NCBI GenBank assembly: GCA_030278955.1
Contig: JAOANR010000014.1
Coordinates: 39,135,453-39,199,452 of the forward strand
From: Hygrophila difformis
Lineage: Eukaryota; Streptophyta; Magnoliopsida; Lamiales; Acanthaceae
Length of the DNA: 64,000 bases
Direction: 5' to 3'
This document shows positions 1 through 10,497 of this stretch, piece after piece (position 1 is the stretch's first letter; each line of letters opens with the position of its first letter). Position numbers and translations under genes: made by a program. A model generated the notes under the pieces. That model made no database searches. It was not told the origin of the DNA and worked only from the letters and a program-made list of their open reading frames with translations.

Positions 1-257
1 GACTTCCCCAAATGTTATTGGTAAACCGTGGGTTAATCAATTGGCCCGTGGGGGTTGTTGAATTGCTTAGGGGAAACTGTTGAATTATTATATCATTAAT
101 GCTTTAGCCTAGAGGGCTATATATTGAATTTCTTATATGTTGAGAAGCATGCGAACCTAGTGTGTAGGTGCTTGAATATCACTGTATTTTCATATGCATG
201 TTATTGCAGTGGAATTGACGATTATTAACCCGATGGGTTGTTATAATGTTTATGATT

Positions 258-597
258 GATCGGGCAGCCTTCACATGTGTTGTTGAGTCCCGATGACCCT
301 GCGGGGTGGATTATTGGTTGTTATTCCTGTTGGCCCTTTTGGGCTGGTTATTATAATGCATGGTATTGCATTATGAATGAATGGGCATATTGGAAATGTC
401 CGATCGGGCAGCCTTTACCGGTGTTGTTGAGTCCCGATGACCCTGCGGGGTGGATTATTGGTTGTTATTCATGTTGGCCTTTTGGGCTGGTTATTATAAT
501 GCATGGTATTGCATTATGGATGGATGGACATATTGGAAATGTCTGATCGGGCAGCCTTTACCGGTGTTGTTGAGTCCCGATGGCCCTGCGGGGTGAT
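258..597 (+). repeat. 144-bp tandem repeat in the element A 5' LTR
   Basis: The start GATCGGGCAGCC recurs at 258, 402 and 545, giving two full units of 144 and 143 bp and a partial third. The same block is in the 3' LTR from 6521. It creates a repetitive 96-residue open frame that is not a gene. Confidence 0.9.
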
Positions 598-602
598 TAT
601 TA

Positions 603-680
603 GGCTGTGATGCCTGTGATTTGGCTGTGATGCCTGTGATTTGGCTGTTATGCCTGTGATTGGGCTATGATGCCTGTGGT
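603..680 (+). repeat. 20-bp tandem repeat, four units
   Basis: GGCTGTGATGCCTGTGATTT is repeated with small changes at 603, 623, 643 and 663. The same block lies at 6866-6943 in the 3' LTR. Confidence 0.9.
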
Positions 681-1542
681 CCCTGCGGGGATGGTGTATG
701 TTACCCTGTAACGGGTTGGAGTTGATGATATCCTCACCCGTGGGTTCATACCGCCCGGGTTTAGGTTGCCGGCTAGGCATATTCATTTGCATTTGCATAT
801 AGGGTAGATAGGTGTATGTTAGGCCATGCATCACGTGCATAAATTGTATGTCTGTGGTTGAAGCACCGGTATGGGACGGTGTGATGATTTATTTATGTCA
901 ATTGTATGATCGTGGTTGAAGCACCGGTATGGGACGGTGTGGTGTTTATCTGCTTTATTTATATTATGCTCTGTTATTTATTATTATTATTATTATTATG
1001 GTGCTGTTTTCCCTTACTCCCCGGCACGTAGCCTTGCTCAGTACGTTGTACTGACCCCCTTTGCTTTTGTCTGTTTTATAGATCCTGCTGGAGGCGCTGG
1101 AGCATGATTTGGGTTTGGGGTATTGAGAGATCACATAGATAGGAGTATATAGGACGCGTTCATTATGCTAATGTGATATTTGGACTACTGCTGGTTGAGG
1201 CCTGTGAGCCTGGGATTTACATACTATCGGCCGGTGGCCTTATGTGATTTACAGCTTTGGGCTGGTAGCCCTGTTTGAGATATTGGTATGCTGTTGGGAG
1301 GCTTGTAGCCTGGATGGGTCGCTGGGACCGTTATTTGATTATTATTGGGTGATATTTTTATGTGCCTATATGTTTTTAATTTATTTATAGCTTCTGCATT
1401 AAACTGGATTAATCAGATGATCACTTTAGGTTTACCCAGTGTTGTATTAGCTGTTTTAAATTAGCTGGCCACTAGTTTAGAATAGTTACTACAGCGGTAA
1501 TGCTTGCGAAAATCAGGTTTGAATTTTCGGGGCGTTACAGAG

Positions 1543-1555
1543 TGGTATCAGAGCC
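1543..1555 (+). other. Element A primer-binding site (initiator Met tRNA type)
   Basis: TGGTATCAGAGCC begins three bases after the LTR end. It is complementary to the 3' end of plant initiator methionine tRNA, the usual primer for chromoviruses and copia elements. It primes minus-strand DNA synthesis. Confidence 0.9.
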
Positions 1556-2450
1556 TGTGTGCTCTTTTATCTTATTAAAACTTGTGTAGACATAGGTGGT
1601 GAGCTGTGTGTGGGTACATATAGCATAGAATTGCATTTTTACTATATCTGATTATTTCTGCGCACACCAGGTTAATTCACAGTTGGGGAACTGTGAGGGA
1701 ACCATGGTACTCCAGTCAGGATCCTTGTTATCTCACAGTTATTGAGGACTATGAATGACTTTTGATCGTTTATTTAATTTTGTCGTTTATGTATACTGCT
1801 TTGTATACGATTGGTGATTTTCTGCTAACATTGTTTGTTGATGTTGCAATCTAAGTTGACTGAATAGTATGGAAAGGCCTCATGGAAGCCTGGGCTATTC
1901 GAATGGCAATCCAAGCGGGATCAATCTGTTGAATGGTGTACAGATGGGTTTGACGTACCCTCGAGAGTGAGATAGGTACTGAGAAAGTCTCCCTACTGCG
2001 TTAACCCACTGGGGTGATATAGATATTTGCAGCCCGCCTGCATCCAAAGGATGGTGGAAACCATTTCGAGGCTATGCTAGTGAGGGTATAGTCGGATTTG
2101 GTTAGAAAGAATAATAATGTGAAGTGGCATTGAATTGACACTGGCGTTGAATGCTTGTCGCGTGAGACGAGGCAAGGTGACTGTTCTGTATGGAAAGATC
2201 GGTAACGTGAAGGGGGTCGATATCACTAGGGCGAGTCCGAACTAGGGGACTTCCTAGTATGTTGTCTTTATGTGATGGAAAAGTTATGTTGATTGGATAA
2301 CGTTTTGGCATATGTGTCATTCATGTATCATAGGTGTTTCTTCTTGACTCTCTGGTTGAGAGATAAACTTGTTTCCCTGATATGGGAATTATTTATGTCG
2401 CATTTTGTGTTGCTGTTATTGTGTTTGATTCTGGAGTCTTATGTTCATTT
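1556..2450 (+). other. Element A leader and gag-equivalent region, no readable gene
   Basis: This stretch lies where the leader and gag should be. I find no frame with a recognisable gag core or a zinc knuckle. Either gag is deleted or it is too decayed to read by eye. Confidence 0.6.
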
Positions 2451-2800
2451 GAGACTCTAAATTTCATTCGTAGGCATGGAGTAAATGCTACTACTGCTGC
2501 GAATCCTTCTGCCTTAGTACTGTGCGATTCAGAAGCCTCGTGTTCTTTAGTGGCTTTGCGATTTGTGCGAGAGCATGGAGTAGGACCGTTGGCGTCGTAC
2601 CACATGCTAGTTTCTTTAACTTCGGGTGATAATATTTGTAGTGATCATTTGGTGCAAGATGCTGTGTTGAGCATCAAGGGTCATGAATTCAGAGGGCTGA
2701 CCTGGTGGTCTATAGCCTGACTGATTTTTGACGTACTACTGGGCATGGATTGGCTGTTTTGCCATCATGCTGTGATTGATTGTGGTATTTCATGAATATC
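2451..2800 (+). pseudogene. Element A aspartic protease remnant
   Basis: The frame open from 2382 to 2720 carries LCDSEASCSL, which corresponds to the protease motif usually written LFDSGASHSF. The catalytic Asp is present, but Gly is replaced by Glu, which should destroy the active-site loop. A stop follows at about 2720, and the same region continues as DVLLGMDWL, a conserved segment between protease and reverse transcriptase in chromoviruses. The protein would have cut the gag-pol polyprotein. It is clearly non-functional. Confidence 0.75.
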
Positions 2801-2928
2801 CTTTTAGGATTCTTTGGGTAAGTGTGTTTCTTACTGACATCCTTTGATTCCACCTGTTATTGGTGTGGTTTCTGTTGCTTTGTTGTGTGACATGATATCT
2901 AGGGGGTTGTTCTATTTCCCTGTGGCAA

Positions 2929-4110
2929 ATGAGGGATCTTCGAGCAGAAGTTTCTGCTTCTTCGAATGTCCCTGTTGTATCTGAGTTCGGGGATTTATTT
3001 CCCGATAAAATTCCTGGTCTCCCACCTCCTCGGGAGATTGATTTTACTATTGAGTTGATGCCTGATGCAACTTCTATTTCTAAGGCTCATTATCATATGG
3101 CTCCTGTGAACTGAATGAGTTGAAGGATCAATTGAATGAGCTTACCATGTATATTTAGCCGAGTAGCTCGCCTTAAGGAGCTCCTGTTTTGTTTGTTAAG
3201 AAGAATGATGTGTCGATGAGGATGTGCATCGATTACAGAGAATTGAATTGAATTACGGGAAAACTAGTATTCTTTACCTCGGATCGAGGATCTGTTTAAT
3301 TAGTTGAGAGAGGCCAGTATGTTCATTAAGATTGATTTGAGATTGGGCTACCACCAGATAAGGGTGGCGGAGGCTGATAGGCCTAAGACAACGTTCAGAA
3401 CTCGTTGTGGACACTGTGAATTCACGGTCATACCTTCTGTTTTGATTAACGCACCAGTGATCTTCATGGATCTTATGCCTAGGGTATTCCATCCCCTGCT
3501 GTATGTGTGCGTGGTTGTGTTCATAGAGGATATTCTAATCTATTTGCCGACTCGTGAGGTATATGCGGGTCATCTGAGGGCAATGTCGAATACATTGCGA
3601 GAGCATAAGTTGTATGCTAAACCCTCTAAAAGTGAATTCTAGTTAGAGAATGTGTCTTTTCTGGGACGCATCGTTTCTGGTGAGGGTATTGCAGTTGACC
3701 CTGCCAAAGTGGAAGCGGTTTTGAAATGGCAAGCCCCAAAGATTGTAGGAGAGATCTGAAGTTTCCTGGGTTTTGTTGGCTACTACCGCAGATTCATTGA
3801 GGGGTTCTCTAGTATTGCTAGACCTCAGACGACACTGTTGATTAAAGATGTCAGATTTGGATGGGATGATGATTGTGAGCAAACATTTGAACTTTTGAAG
3901 AAGAAAGTGACCGAGGCAACTGTTTTGGTACTACCTGATGATTCAGGTGAGTATGAAGTTTACACGGATGCGTCACTTAAGGGTTTAGGTTGTGTGTCGA
4001 TGCGGAATGGGAAGATGATTGCTTGTGCATCTCGACGGCTTAAGCCACATAAGCAGAACCACCCGACTCACGATTTGTGAGTGGCAATATTGAGACAGAA
4101 GATTCAAGAG
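2929..4110 (+). pseudogene. Element A reverse transcriptase and RNase H remnant
   Basis: Fragments in order: an N-terminal segment with DLFPDKIPGLPPPREIDF (2929-3114), a palm segment with KIDLRLGYHQIRV and VVFIEDILIY (3304-3642), a thumb segment with FLGRIVSGEGIAVDP and [15 protein letters not shown] (3643-3830), and an RNase H start with [12 protein letters not shown] (3838-4080). The polymerase metal-binding motif, normally FIDDIL, reads FIEDIL, so one catalytic Asp is lost. Stops fall at 3112-3114, 3640-3642 and 4078-4080, and there are further stops and frame changes between fragments. RNase H is cut short after about 80 residues. Confidence 0.85.
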
Positions 4111-4169
4111 TGTAAGGCCCGGGTTTCAAGATTGATGATAAGGACGTGGTGAGACATGGAGTATGAGCC

Positions 4170-5079
4170 AGCTTACTCAGGCTTATATTTAGCATGTTGT
4201 TAGGAGAATTGGGATTCCTAATGTGATTGTGTCTGATCGGGATTCTAGATTCCTGTCCAAGTTTTGGAAGGATGCACAGACATCGTTTGCCACGCAGATT
4301 AGCATGAGTACTGCATGACATCCTCAGTCAGATGGTCAGACAGAGAGGACCATTAGGACTTTAGAGGATATGTTGCGAGCTTGTGCACTGAACTTTCAGG
4401 GTAGTTGGGAGAATCACCTCAGTTTGGTGGAGTTCAGTTACAATAGCAGTTATCATGCGAGTATTGGTATGGTTTCCTTCGAGGCGTTGTATGGGAGGAA
4501 GTGCAGGAGTCCCTTATGTTGGAATGACCCAACAGATAAGGTGAATGTGAGTCCTGAAATGATTGAGCAGACTGTTGAGCTAGTGAGAATCATCAGGGAT
4601 CGAATATAGGAGGTTCATGACAGACAGAAGAGCTATGCAGATTTAGCCCGTCGAGAGGTGGAGTTTGAGGTTGGTGATTGGGTAATACTGCGGGTATCGC
4701 CTATGTGAGGGATATGCCGGCTCGGTGAGAAGGGCAAGCTGAGCCCGAGATACATTGGATCCTATGAGATTGTTAAGATGGTTGGTAAAGTGGTTTATAG
4801 GTTGGTTTTGCCATCTGAAGTGGGTCGAGCTCATGATGTTTTCATGTTTCTCAACTCAGGAAGTTGGTATCCGACCCAACTAAGATTATCCAACCAGTTG
4901 TGATTGAATTGGATGTGAGTCTTGAGTATGGGGAGTATCCTGTTCGCATAAGTGATGTGAAGAGAAGGTTGAGGCACAAGACCATTCCGGTGGTTAAGGT
5001 ATTGTGGTATAGGCTCGAAACTGAAGATGCCACTTGGAGAAACTGGAGAGTGTATGAAACTGAAGTAGTCGGACTTTAA
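4170..5079 (+). pseudogene. Element A integrase and chromodomain remnant
   Basis: The integrase starts abruptly near GIPNVIVSDRDSRF, so the zinc-binding domain and first catalytic Asp are missing. It continues through [20 protein letters not shown] and [12 protein letters not shown] to a C-terminal GDWVILRVSPM segment. Several stops occur, for example at 4316-4318 and 4606-4608. The last frame (4864-5079) contains HKTIPVVKVLWYRLE and ATWRNWRVYE, matching the plant chromodomain that follows integrase in Tekay-like elements. The deletion between RNase H and the integrase core is real, not just decay, because the intervening sequence is absent. Confidence 0.83.
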
Positions 5080-5170
5080 TTTTTACTTCTCATAATGAAA
5101 TAACATTTTTCCCTTGATTGTTCATTGATGATCATGTGGTTGATTATGCATTTCGGGGACGAAATGATCC

Positions 5171-5184
5171 TAAGGGGGAGAGAT
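5171..5184 (+). other. Element A polypurine tract
   Basis: TAAGGGGGAGAGAT lies directly before the 3' LTR start TGTAACATCCC. It is the plus-strand primer for reverse transcription. Confidence 0.88.
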
Positions 5185-5865
5185 TGTAACATCCCGGTTA
5201 ATTCACGCATAATTGATTTAATTAATTATGGTTAATTAACAAAGGATTTAGTACATGGATATTTTATAGGTATGATTTTAATGAAATGGAGGAATAAATG
5301 GGTTCAAACCCACAAGAGAATAAGAGCTCAAGTGCTCAAATGAGTACAATGTGGTCAAGACTAATGGTGCAACCCTCTAACCCACATTCAGACCCGACCC
5401 GCAACCCATGACCCGACCCGGGTCCATTTGGAGGATTAAAAATCAGATTGTTGGTGTAGAAGAGACCCATTTCTCATTCACAATCCCTCATTCCCGTCAC
5501 TTTGCAAGGAGGAGCTAGGGTTGATACCAAATGCTCTTCAATCCATGATTTCTAGCTCAAATCAAGTGGGGGTTCCATTATACTATCTATGGTAAGTAAT
5601 TTCCACCAATTATTTCTTGTTCTTGAAGAGTTTTGAGGTGGGTTTTGAGAGGTGAAAAGTTGGTGGCGGGATTGAATGATTTTGGTTGGATTTTTGTAGA
5701 TCGGCTTGAATCGAAGCTTGGAATCAACGAATCGAAGGTTGATTATTGTTGGAAGACTTCAGGCAAGGGATTATATTGCTTAAATTACGTGTTTGGGGGG
5801 TATTTGGGGTCGGATTCCGGCGAAATCGCCGGAAAAACCGATTGGAAAATCGGAGAAGACGATGA

Positions 5866-6145
5866 ACAGTAACTGCTACAGTAACTGCTACAGTACTGCT
5901 ACAGTACTGCTACAGTAACTGTACAGTAGTTACCGCGGTAACTCGCGTAGTTACCGCAGTAATTCGCCACAGTAATTACCACGGTAATTTGAACAGTAAT
6001 TACCACGGTAATTTGAACAGTAACTACCACAGTAACTTATACAGTAGTTACCGCAGTAACTCGCTACAGTAGTTACCGCAGTAACTCGCTACAGTAGTTA
6101 CCGCAGTAACTTGCTACAGTAATTACTACAATAATCGCTACAGTA
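5866..6145 (+). repeat. CAGTAA/TTACCGCGGTAA palindromic minisatellite
   Basis: The block first repeats CTACAGTA at 10-14 base spacing. It then repeats near-palindromic units of about 20-23 bp such as ACAGTAGTTACCGCAGTAAC. AGTTACCGCGGTAACT at 5928-5943 is a perfect palindrome. About a dozen units are present. Confidence 0.9.
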
Positions 6146-6520
6146 CTGGGCTGCGTATGTCACGCGTTTTACGCGCGCGCGGGCGCGCAGAAGGCCCTGT
6201 TTGGCCCATTTTTGTGCAATTTTGATTCTATATTAATGTTTTCTTTGCACCAATTATTGTTATGACTTCCCCAAATGTTATTGGTAAACCGTGGGTTAAT
6301 CAATTGGCCCGTGGGGGTTGTTGAATTGCTTAGGGGAAACTGTTGAATTATTATATCATTAATGCTTTAGCCTAGAGGGCTATATATTGAATTTCTTATA
6401 TGTTGAGAAGCATGCGAACCTAGTGTGTAGGTGCTTGAATATCACTGTATTTTCATATGCATGTTATTGCAGTGGAATTGACGATTATTAACCCGATGGG
6501 TTGTTATAATGTTTATGATT

Positions 6521-6860
6521 GATCGGGCAGCCTTCACATGTGTTGTTGAGTCCCGATGACCCTGCGGGGTGGATTATTGGTTGTTATTCCTGTTGGCCCT
6601 TTTGGGCTGGTTATTATAATGCATGGTATTGCATTATGAATGAATGGGCATATTGGAAATGTCCGATCGGGCAGCCTTTACCGGTGTTGTTGAGTCCCGA
6701 TGACCCTGCGGGGTGGATTATTGGTTGTTATTCATGTTGGCCTTTTGGGCTGGTTATTATAATGCATGGTATTGCATTATGGATGGATGGACATATTGGA
6801 AATGTCTGATCGGGCAGCCTTTACCGGTGTTGTTGAGTCCCGATGGCCCTGCGGGGTGAT
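6521..6860 (+). repeat. 144-bp tandem repeat in the element A 3' LTR
   Basis: This is the same repeat as at 258-597, carried in the 3' LTR at the constant offset of 6263. Unit starts are at 6521, 6665 and 6808. Confidence 0.88.
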
Positions 6861-7802
6861 TATTAGGCTGTGATGCCTGTGATTTGGCTGTGATGCCTGT
6901 GATTTGGCTGTTATGCCTGTGATTGGGCTATGATGCCTGTGGTCCCTGCGGGGATGGTGTATGTTACCCTGTAACGGGTTGGAGTTGATGATATCCTCAC
7001 CCGTGGGTTCATACCGCCCGGGTTTAGGTTGCCGGCTAGGCATATTCATTTGCATTTGCATATAGGGTAGATAGGTGTATGTTAGGCCATGCATCACGTG
7101 CATAAATTGTATGTCTGTGGTTGAAGCACCGGTATGGGACGGTGTGATGATTTATTTATGTCAATTGTATGATCGTGGTTGAAGCACCGGTATGGGACGG
7201 TGTGGTGTTTATCTGCTTTATTTATATTATGCTCTGTTATTTATTATTATTATTATTATTATGGTGCTGTTTTCCCTTACTCCCCGGCACGTAGCCTTGC
7301 TCAGTACGTTGTACTGACCCCCTTTGCTTTTGTCTGTTTTATAGATCCTGCTGGAGGCGCTGGAGCATGATTTGGGTTTGGGGTATTGAGAGATCACATA
7401 GATAGGAGTATATAGGACGCGTTCATTATGCTAATGTGATATTTGGACTACTGCTGGTTGAGGCCTGTGAGCCTGGGATTTACATACTATCGGCCGGTGG
7501 CCTTATGTGATTTACAGCTTTGGGCTGGTAGCCCTGTTTGAGATATTGGTATGCTGTTGGGAGGCTTGTAGCCTGGATGGGTCGCTGGGACCGTTATTTG
7601 ATTATTATTGGGTGATATTTTTATGTGCCTATATGTTTTTAATTTATTTATAGCTTCTGCATTAAACTGGATTAATCAGATGATCACTTTAGGTTTACCC
7701 AGTGTTGTATTAGCTGTTTTAAATTAGCTGGCCACTAGTTTAGAATAGTTACTACAGCGGTAATGCTTGCGAAAATCAGGTTTGAATTTTCGGGGCGTTA
7801 CA

Positions 7803-8588
7803 GATGATCCGTCAGTCCCAATTGTAACTCTGATGTGGTCCAGCTGCTGGCTGTAATTATCGTAAAATTAAATATAAAAAAAATTAGAAAAGAAAATTAA
7901 AAATTGACACAAAAATTGACAAGTGTTATGCGGGTTTGATTCAGACTTTAATGAATTTGTTGTTCTATTAGGTTTTGTTGATGTTATTACATTATATGGT
8001 ATTAAAATCTTCGTTTATTTAGATTAATTGTATTTTGTATCTTATTAATTTTGTTGGTGGGTTTCACTTAACTATGATTTCAAATTATGTTAAAAATATT
8101 TTTTTGAAACAAAAAAAAAAAAAAAAAAAAATTGACCTGTTGGTTGTTTTCTTATTCCAAGTAGCCCAGAGCTAAATAATATCCACATATCTTTATTTAT
8201 TATCAGTAAATCTCCTTCTTAATTGCTTTTGAAGAAATCCTTAACTTTTCACCTGAAAAAATCAAATCAAATTGGCCAATGGCTTTTAGCGGGAGTGGTT
8301 TATGTGCAGGCAACTGCACCTACTGGCAGTGATGGACGGACATGTAAGAATGATGACAATGTGTGTAGAGTGATGCGTGAATAAAAAGTGATGAATGAAA
8401 GTTAGGAATAAAAAAATAATAAAAAATAATATACCATGTGTAAACACGTAAAAATTCACTCGCCATTAAAAATGCGACACGTGCAAATTTAAATATTAAT
8501 TTAATTATTTTTAGGCATTTTAAATAAATTAAATGCTTGAAATAATTATTAATATTTATTGGGCCATTTGGATCCATCAAGCCAAATG
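7803..8588. other. AT-rich stretch without a gene between elements A and copia-1
   Basis: No coding frame is convincing. It contains a run of about 20 A near 8110-8131 and many TTTAATTA-like words. The part nearest 8593 resembles the sequence that resumes after copia-1 at 18731: both have ATTGGGCCA-type words and AAATGAA. It is therefore probably the left part of the element B 5' LTR, interrupted by copia-1. The exact start of that LTR could not be fixed. Confidence 0.5.
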
Positions 8589-8593
8589 AATTT
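8589..8593 (+). repeat. Target-site duplication AATTT, left copy of copia-1
   Basis: AATTT directly precedes the LTR start TGTTGGGAACC and matches 18726-18730 directly after the other LTR. Five bases is the usual length for these elements. Confidence 0.88.
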
Positions 8594-9509
8594 TGTTGGG
8601 AACCAGTTTTGAGCAAATGTGTTCACAACCGATGTCTGAACTACTTTGTTGGACCAATCACATCAACAGGCGACAAACTATTTAAGGGAAGAGGTGCTGA
8701 TGAATCTGCCCTGGAATTATTCCTAACGGCTAGCTGATTCCCTGCCCGGATCGTGCACATGAAGTATGGAAACCAAGATCTCTTAATCCGGGCAACTCTA
8801 TTCTAAGGATCCGTGCATTTATGGAAAGAAGATCTTCTACCTTGGAATGGAGGCAAAGTGATTCTCTTCAAATAGGACGGCCAAGGGATGGATCTGTACG
8901 ACGAGTAAATTGACTTACACCCTTGTGCAGTCGAAAGCAATTGTGAAAAGAGAATCATATTTCTTCCGTGTTCGTGAGTTTATCAATTCGAAGGAAGAAA
9001 TTCGATCAACACTTCCTCGGGTGGACTGATCGACAGTGTTACTGAGAGCTTGATTGAAGTTGACAAATTCAATCAAGGGTTTCGAGGAAGACGTCAAACT
9101 CAAGAGCTTAATTGAAAAGATCAAGGAGAGTCGCCAACAGGTTTCGACCAAGGGCAAACTTGAAGGAGGAGCCTTCAAGGGATTGAAGCAAGGTCGGGGA
9201 GATCTTCACCAAGACAGGGGGAGTGTCTTGGTTTGACAATTCAGTCCTCTTGGTGATTGGAGTTGGGCGAAACAATTCACTATTGTTTAGATCGAGGATC
9301 AAACCAAAACAATTAGTGAATCTCCTGGATTGGTATCCCCCAGATGTAGGCTTGTGCCGAACTGGGTCAACAAACCTTGAGTTCTTTATCTTTACAGTTT
9401 ATTTACTTTCCGCTGCTTAATTTCTTAAACTGTTTAACGTGTCCACGAAAGGTGCTTGAACTAGTTTTCAGGACTACTTAATTGGTTATCCACGCAAACG
9501 GACCTAACA
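8594..9509 (+). repeat. Copia-1 5' LTR (916 bp)
   Basis: It begins TGTTGGGAACC and ends CGGACCTAACA. A CCAAT word (8653-8657) and a TATTTAA box (8679-8685) are plausible promoter elements. Short open frames in it recur in all four LTR copies and are not genes. Confidence 0.93.
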
Positions 9510-9511
9510 AT

Positions 9512-9524
9512 TGGTATCAGAGCC
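9512..9524 (+). other. Copia-1 primer-binding site (initiator Met tRNA)
   Basis: TGGTATCAGAGCC lies two bases after the LTR end and is the normal primer site of copia elements. Confidence 0.93.
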
Positions 9525-9558
9525 ACACGCTTTGGAAAGCGAGATCCAGACAAACGGC

Positions 9559-10497
9559 ATGGAGAACCAAGGCGGATCTGTAACCAGACCACCATTGCTC
9601 GATGGATCAAACTATGCATATTGGAAAGATCAAATGGAGGCTTTCCTCATTGCTCTGGACGAAGGGGCTTGGGATGCAGTAGAAAATCAATACCTTCCAC
9701 CAGTAAAAGAAGAAGACGGTGTAAAAACCATCAAACCAAGGAGTGAATGGACTGCTGCTGAGAAGCTTGCCGCTTCAAAGAACTCCAAAGCCCTGAATGC
9801 AATTCACAATGCTCTCACAAAAGATCAATACAGACTTATTGCTGGATGTAAGATTGCATACGATGTCTGGACTACTTTAGCCAATACCTACGAGGGTATG
9901 GCTCCGGTAAAGAAGTCTAGAATCATTACTCTCGATGCACAATTTCATAAGATTTCTATGGATGATAATGAGTCTGTCGGCCAATATATTGGTCGCATTC
10001 GTGATCTAACCAACTAAGCTCTTCAGCTTGGCAAAGTGTATTCTCAACAGGACATTGTAGGAAAAATCATTGGGACGCTTCCGGAAAGGTTCAATGCAAA
10101 GGTCGCAGCACTTGAACTATACAAAGACTTTGATAAATTGCAGGTTGATGAACTAATGGGAATCCTACAATCATGGGAAATGGATCACTGTCCCAGGACC
10201 AAAAGTAAACCAGTGGCATTCAAATCTATGACCAAGGATGAGGAAGATTTCTCCATGGAAAATCATGATGACTTTAGTGACGAAGAAGAATTGGCCATGT
10301 TGTCCAAAAGACTAAATCAGATCATCAAGAACCGTAGATCTAGATTCAACTCCTCTATGAAGAAGGATGCCGGGACATCAAACTCAAATCCACTCAGAAA
10401 GGCCCGAAGCCTCTCGACAAAAATAAACCAAAATCTTCGAGGATTGAGGATGACAAGGAGATCATCTGCTTTGAATGTGGGGGAAGAGGCCATATGA
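9559..10497 (+). pseudogene. gag: Copia-1 gag, broken by one stop and one frameshift
   Basis: The probable start ATG at 9559 begins MENQGGSVTRPPLLDG. RPPLLDGSNYAYWK is the usual N-terminal copia gag motif. The capsid-like helical core runs through WTTLANTYEGM and YIGRIRDLTN. A TAA at 10015-10017 replaces the Gln codon present in copia-2, and the same frame then continues from 10018. One base is missing near 10386 relative to copia-2, which throws the frame off before the zinc knuckle. Gag would form the cytoplasmic virus-like particle. An earlier ATG at 9511 spans the primer site and is unlikely to be the real start. Confidence 0.88.

Larger units (their letters stand above)
1..1539 (+). repeat. 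Element A 5' LTR, missing about the first 1079 bp
   Basis: The sequence ends in GGGGCGTTACA at 1539, directly before a primer-binding site. Comparison with the complete 3' LTR (5185-7802) shows that its first 1079 bases lie left of the window. It contains a 144-bp tandem repeat, a 20-bp tandem repeat, a 59-bp-spaced duplication of a segment containing GGTTGAAGCACCGGTATGGG (855-888 and 914-947) and a short TTA run near 977-998. No credible gene lies in it. Confidence 0.92.
1..7802 (+). mobile_element. Element A: chromovirus-like Ty3/gypsy retrotransposon, 5' truncated by the window
   Basis: Two direct repeats, 1-1539 and 6264-7802, match with a constant offset of 6263 and no difference that I can see. 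They are the shared parts of the two LTRs. The order LTR, initiator-Met-type primer site, protease, reverse transcriptase, RNase H, integrase, chromodomain, polypurine tract, LTR is that of a plant Ty3/gypsy chromovirus. LTR ends of the form TGTAACATCCC...GCGTTACA and a C-terminal chromodomain suggest the Tekay/Del group (inference). The interior is only about 3.6 kb, and every domain in it is broken. The target duplication cannot be checked because the left end lies outside the window. Confidence 0.9.
5185..7802 (+). repeat. Element A 3' LTR, complete (2618 bp)
   Basis: It runs from TGTAACATCCC after the polypurine tract to GGGGCGTTACA at 7802. The distal 1539 bp match the 5' LTR with no visible difference. 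The proximal third holds a palindromic minisatellite (5866-6145) and a GC-rich run of CGCG steps near 6160-6190. Short open frames here are not genes. Confidence 0.93.

Noticed and set aside
256..1107. Open frames of 96, 108 and 63 residues repeated at 6519-7370
   Set aside because: They are in the element A LTR and follow its tandem repeats. Their exact recurrence reflects LTR identity, not a duplicated gene.
1543..1555. tRNA-like sequence at the primer sites
   Set aside because: Only the 3' end complement of a tRNA is present, directly behind an LTR. There is no cloverleaf.
5633..5872. 79-residue frame in the element A 3' LTR as a gene
   Set aside because: It has no known domain and runs into the minisatellite. 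It is probably leader or U3 sequence of the LTR.
8101..8131. Poly(A) run as the tail of a LINE, SINE or processed pseudogene
   Set aside because: No coding or SINE-like body precedes it and no flanking duplication was found. It could be one of several A runs in this AT-rich stretch.
9054..9420. Small frames found in all copia LTR copies
   Set aside because: They overlap each other on both strands and contain no known domain. Conservation is explained by the LTR.
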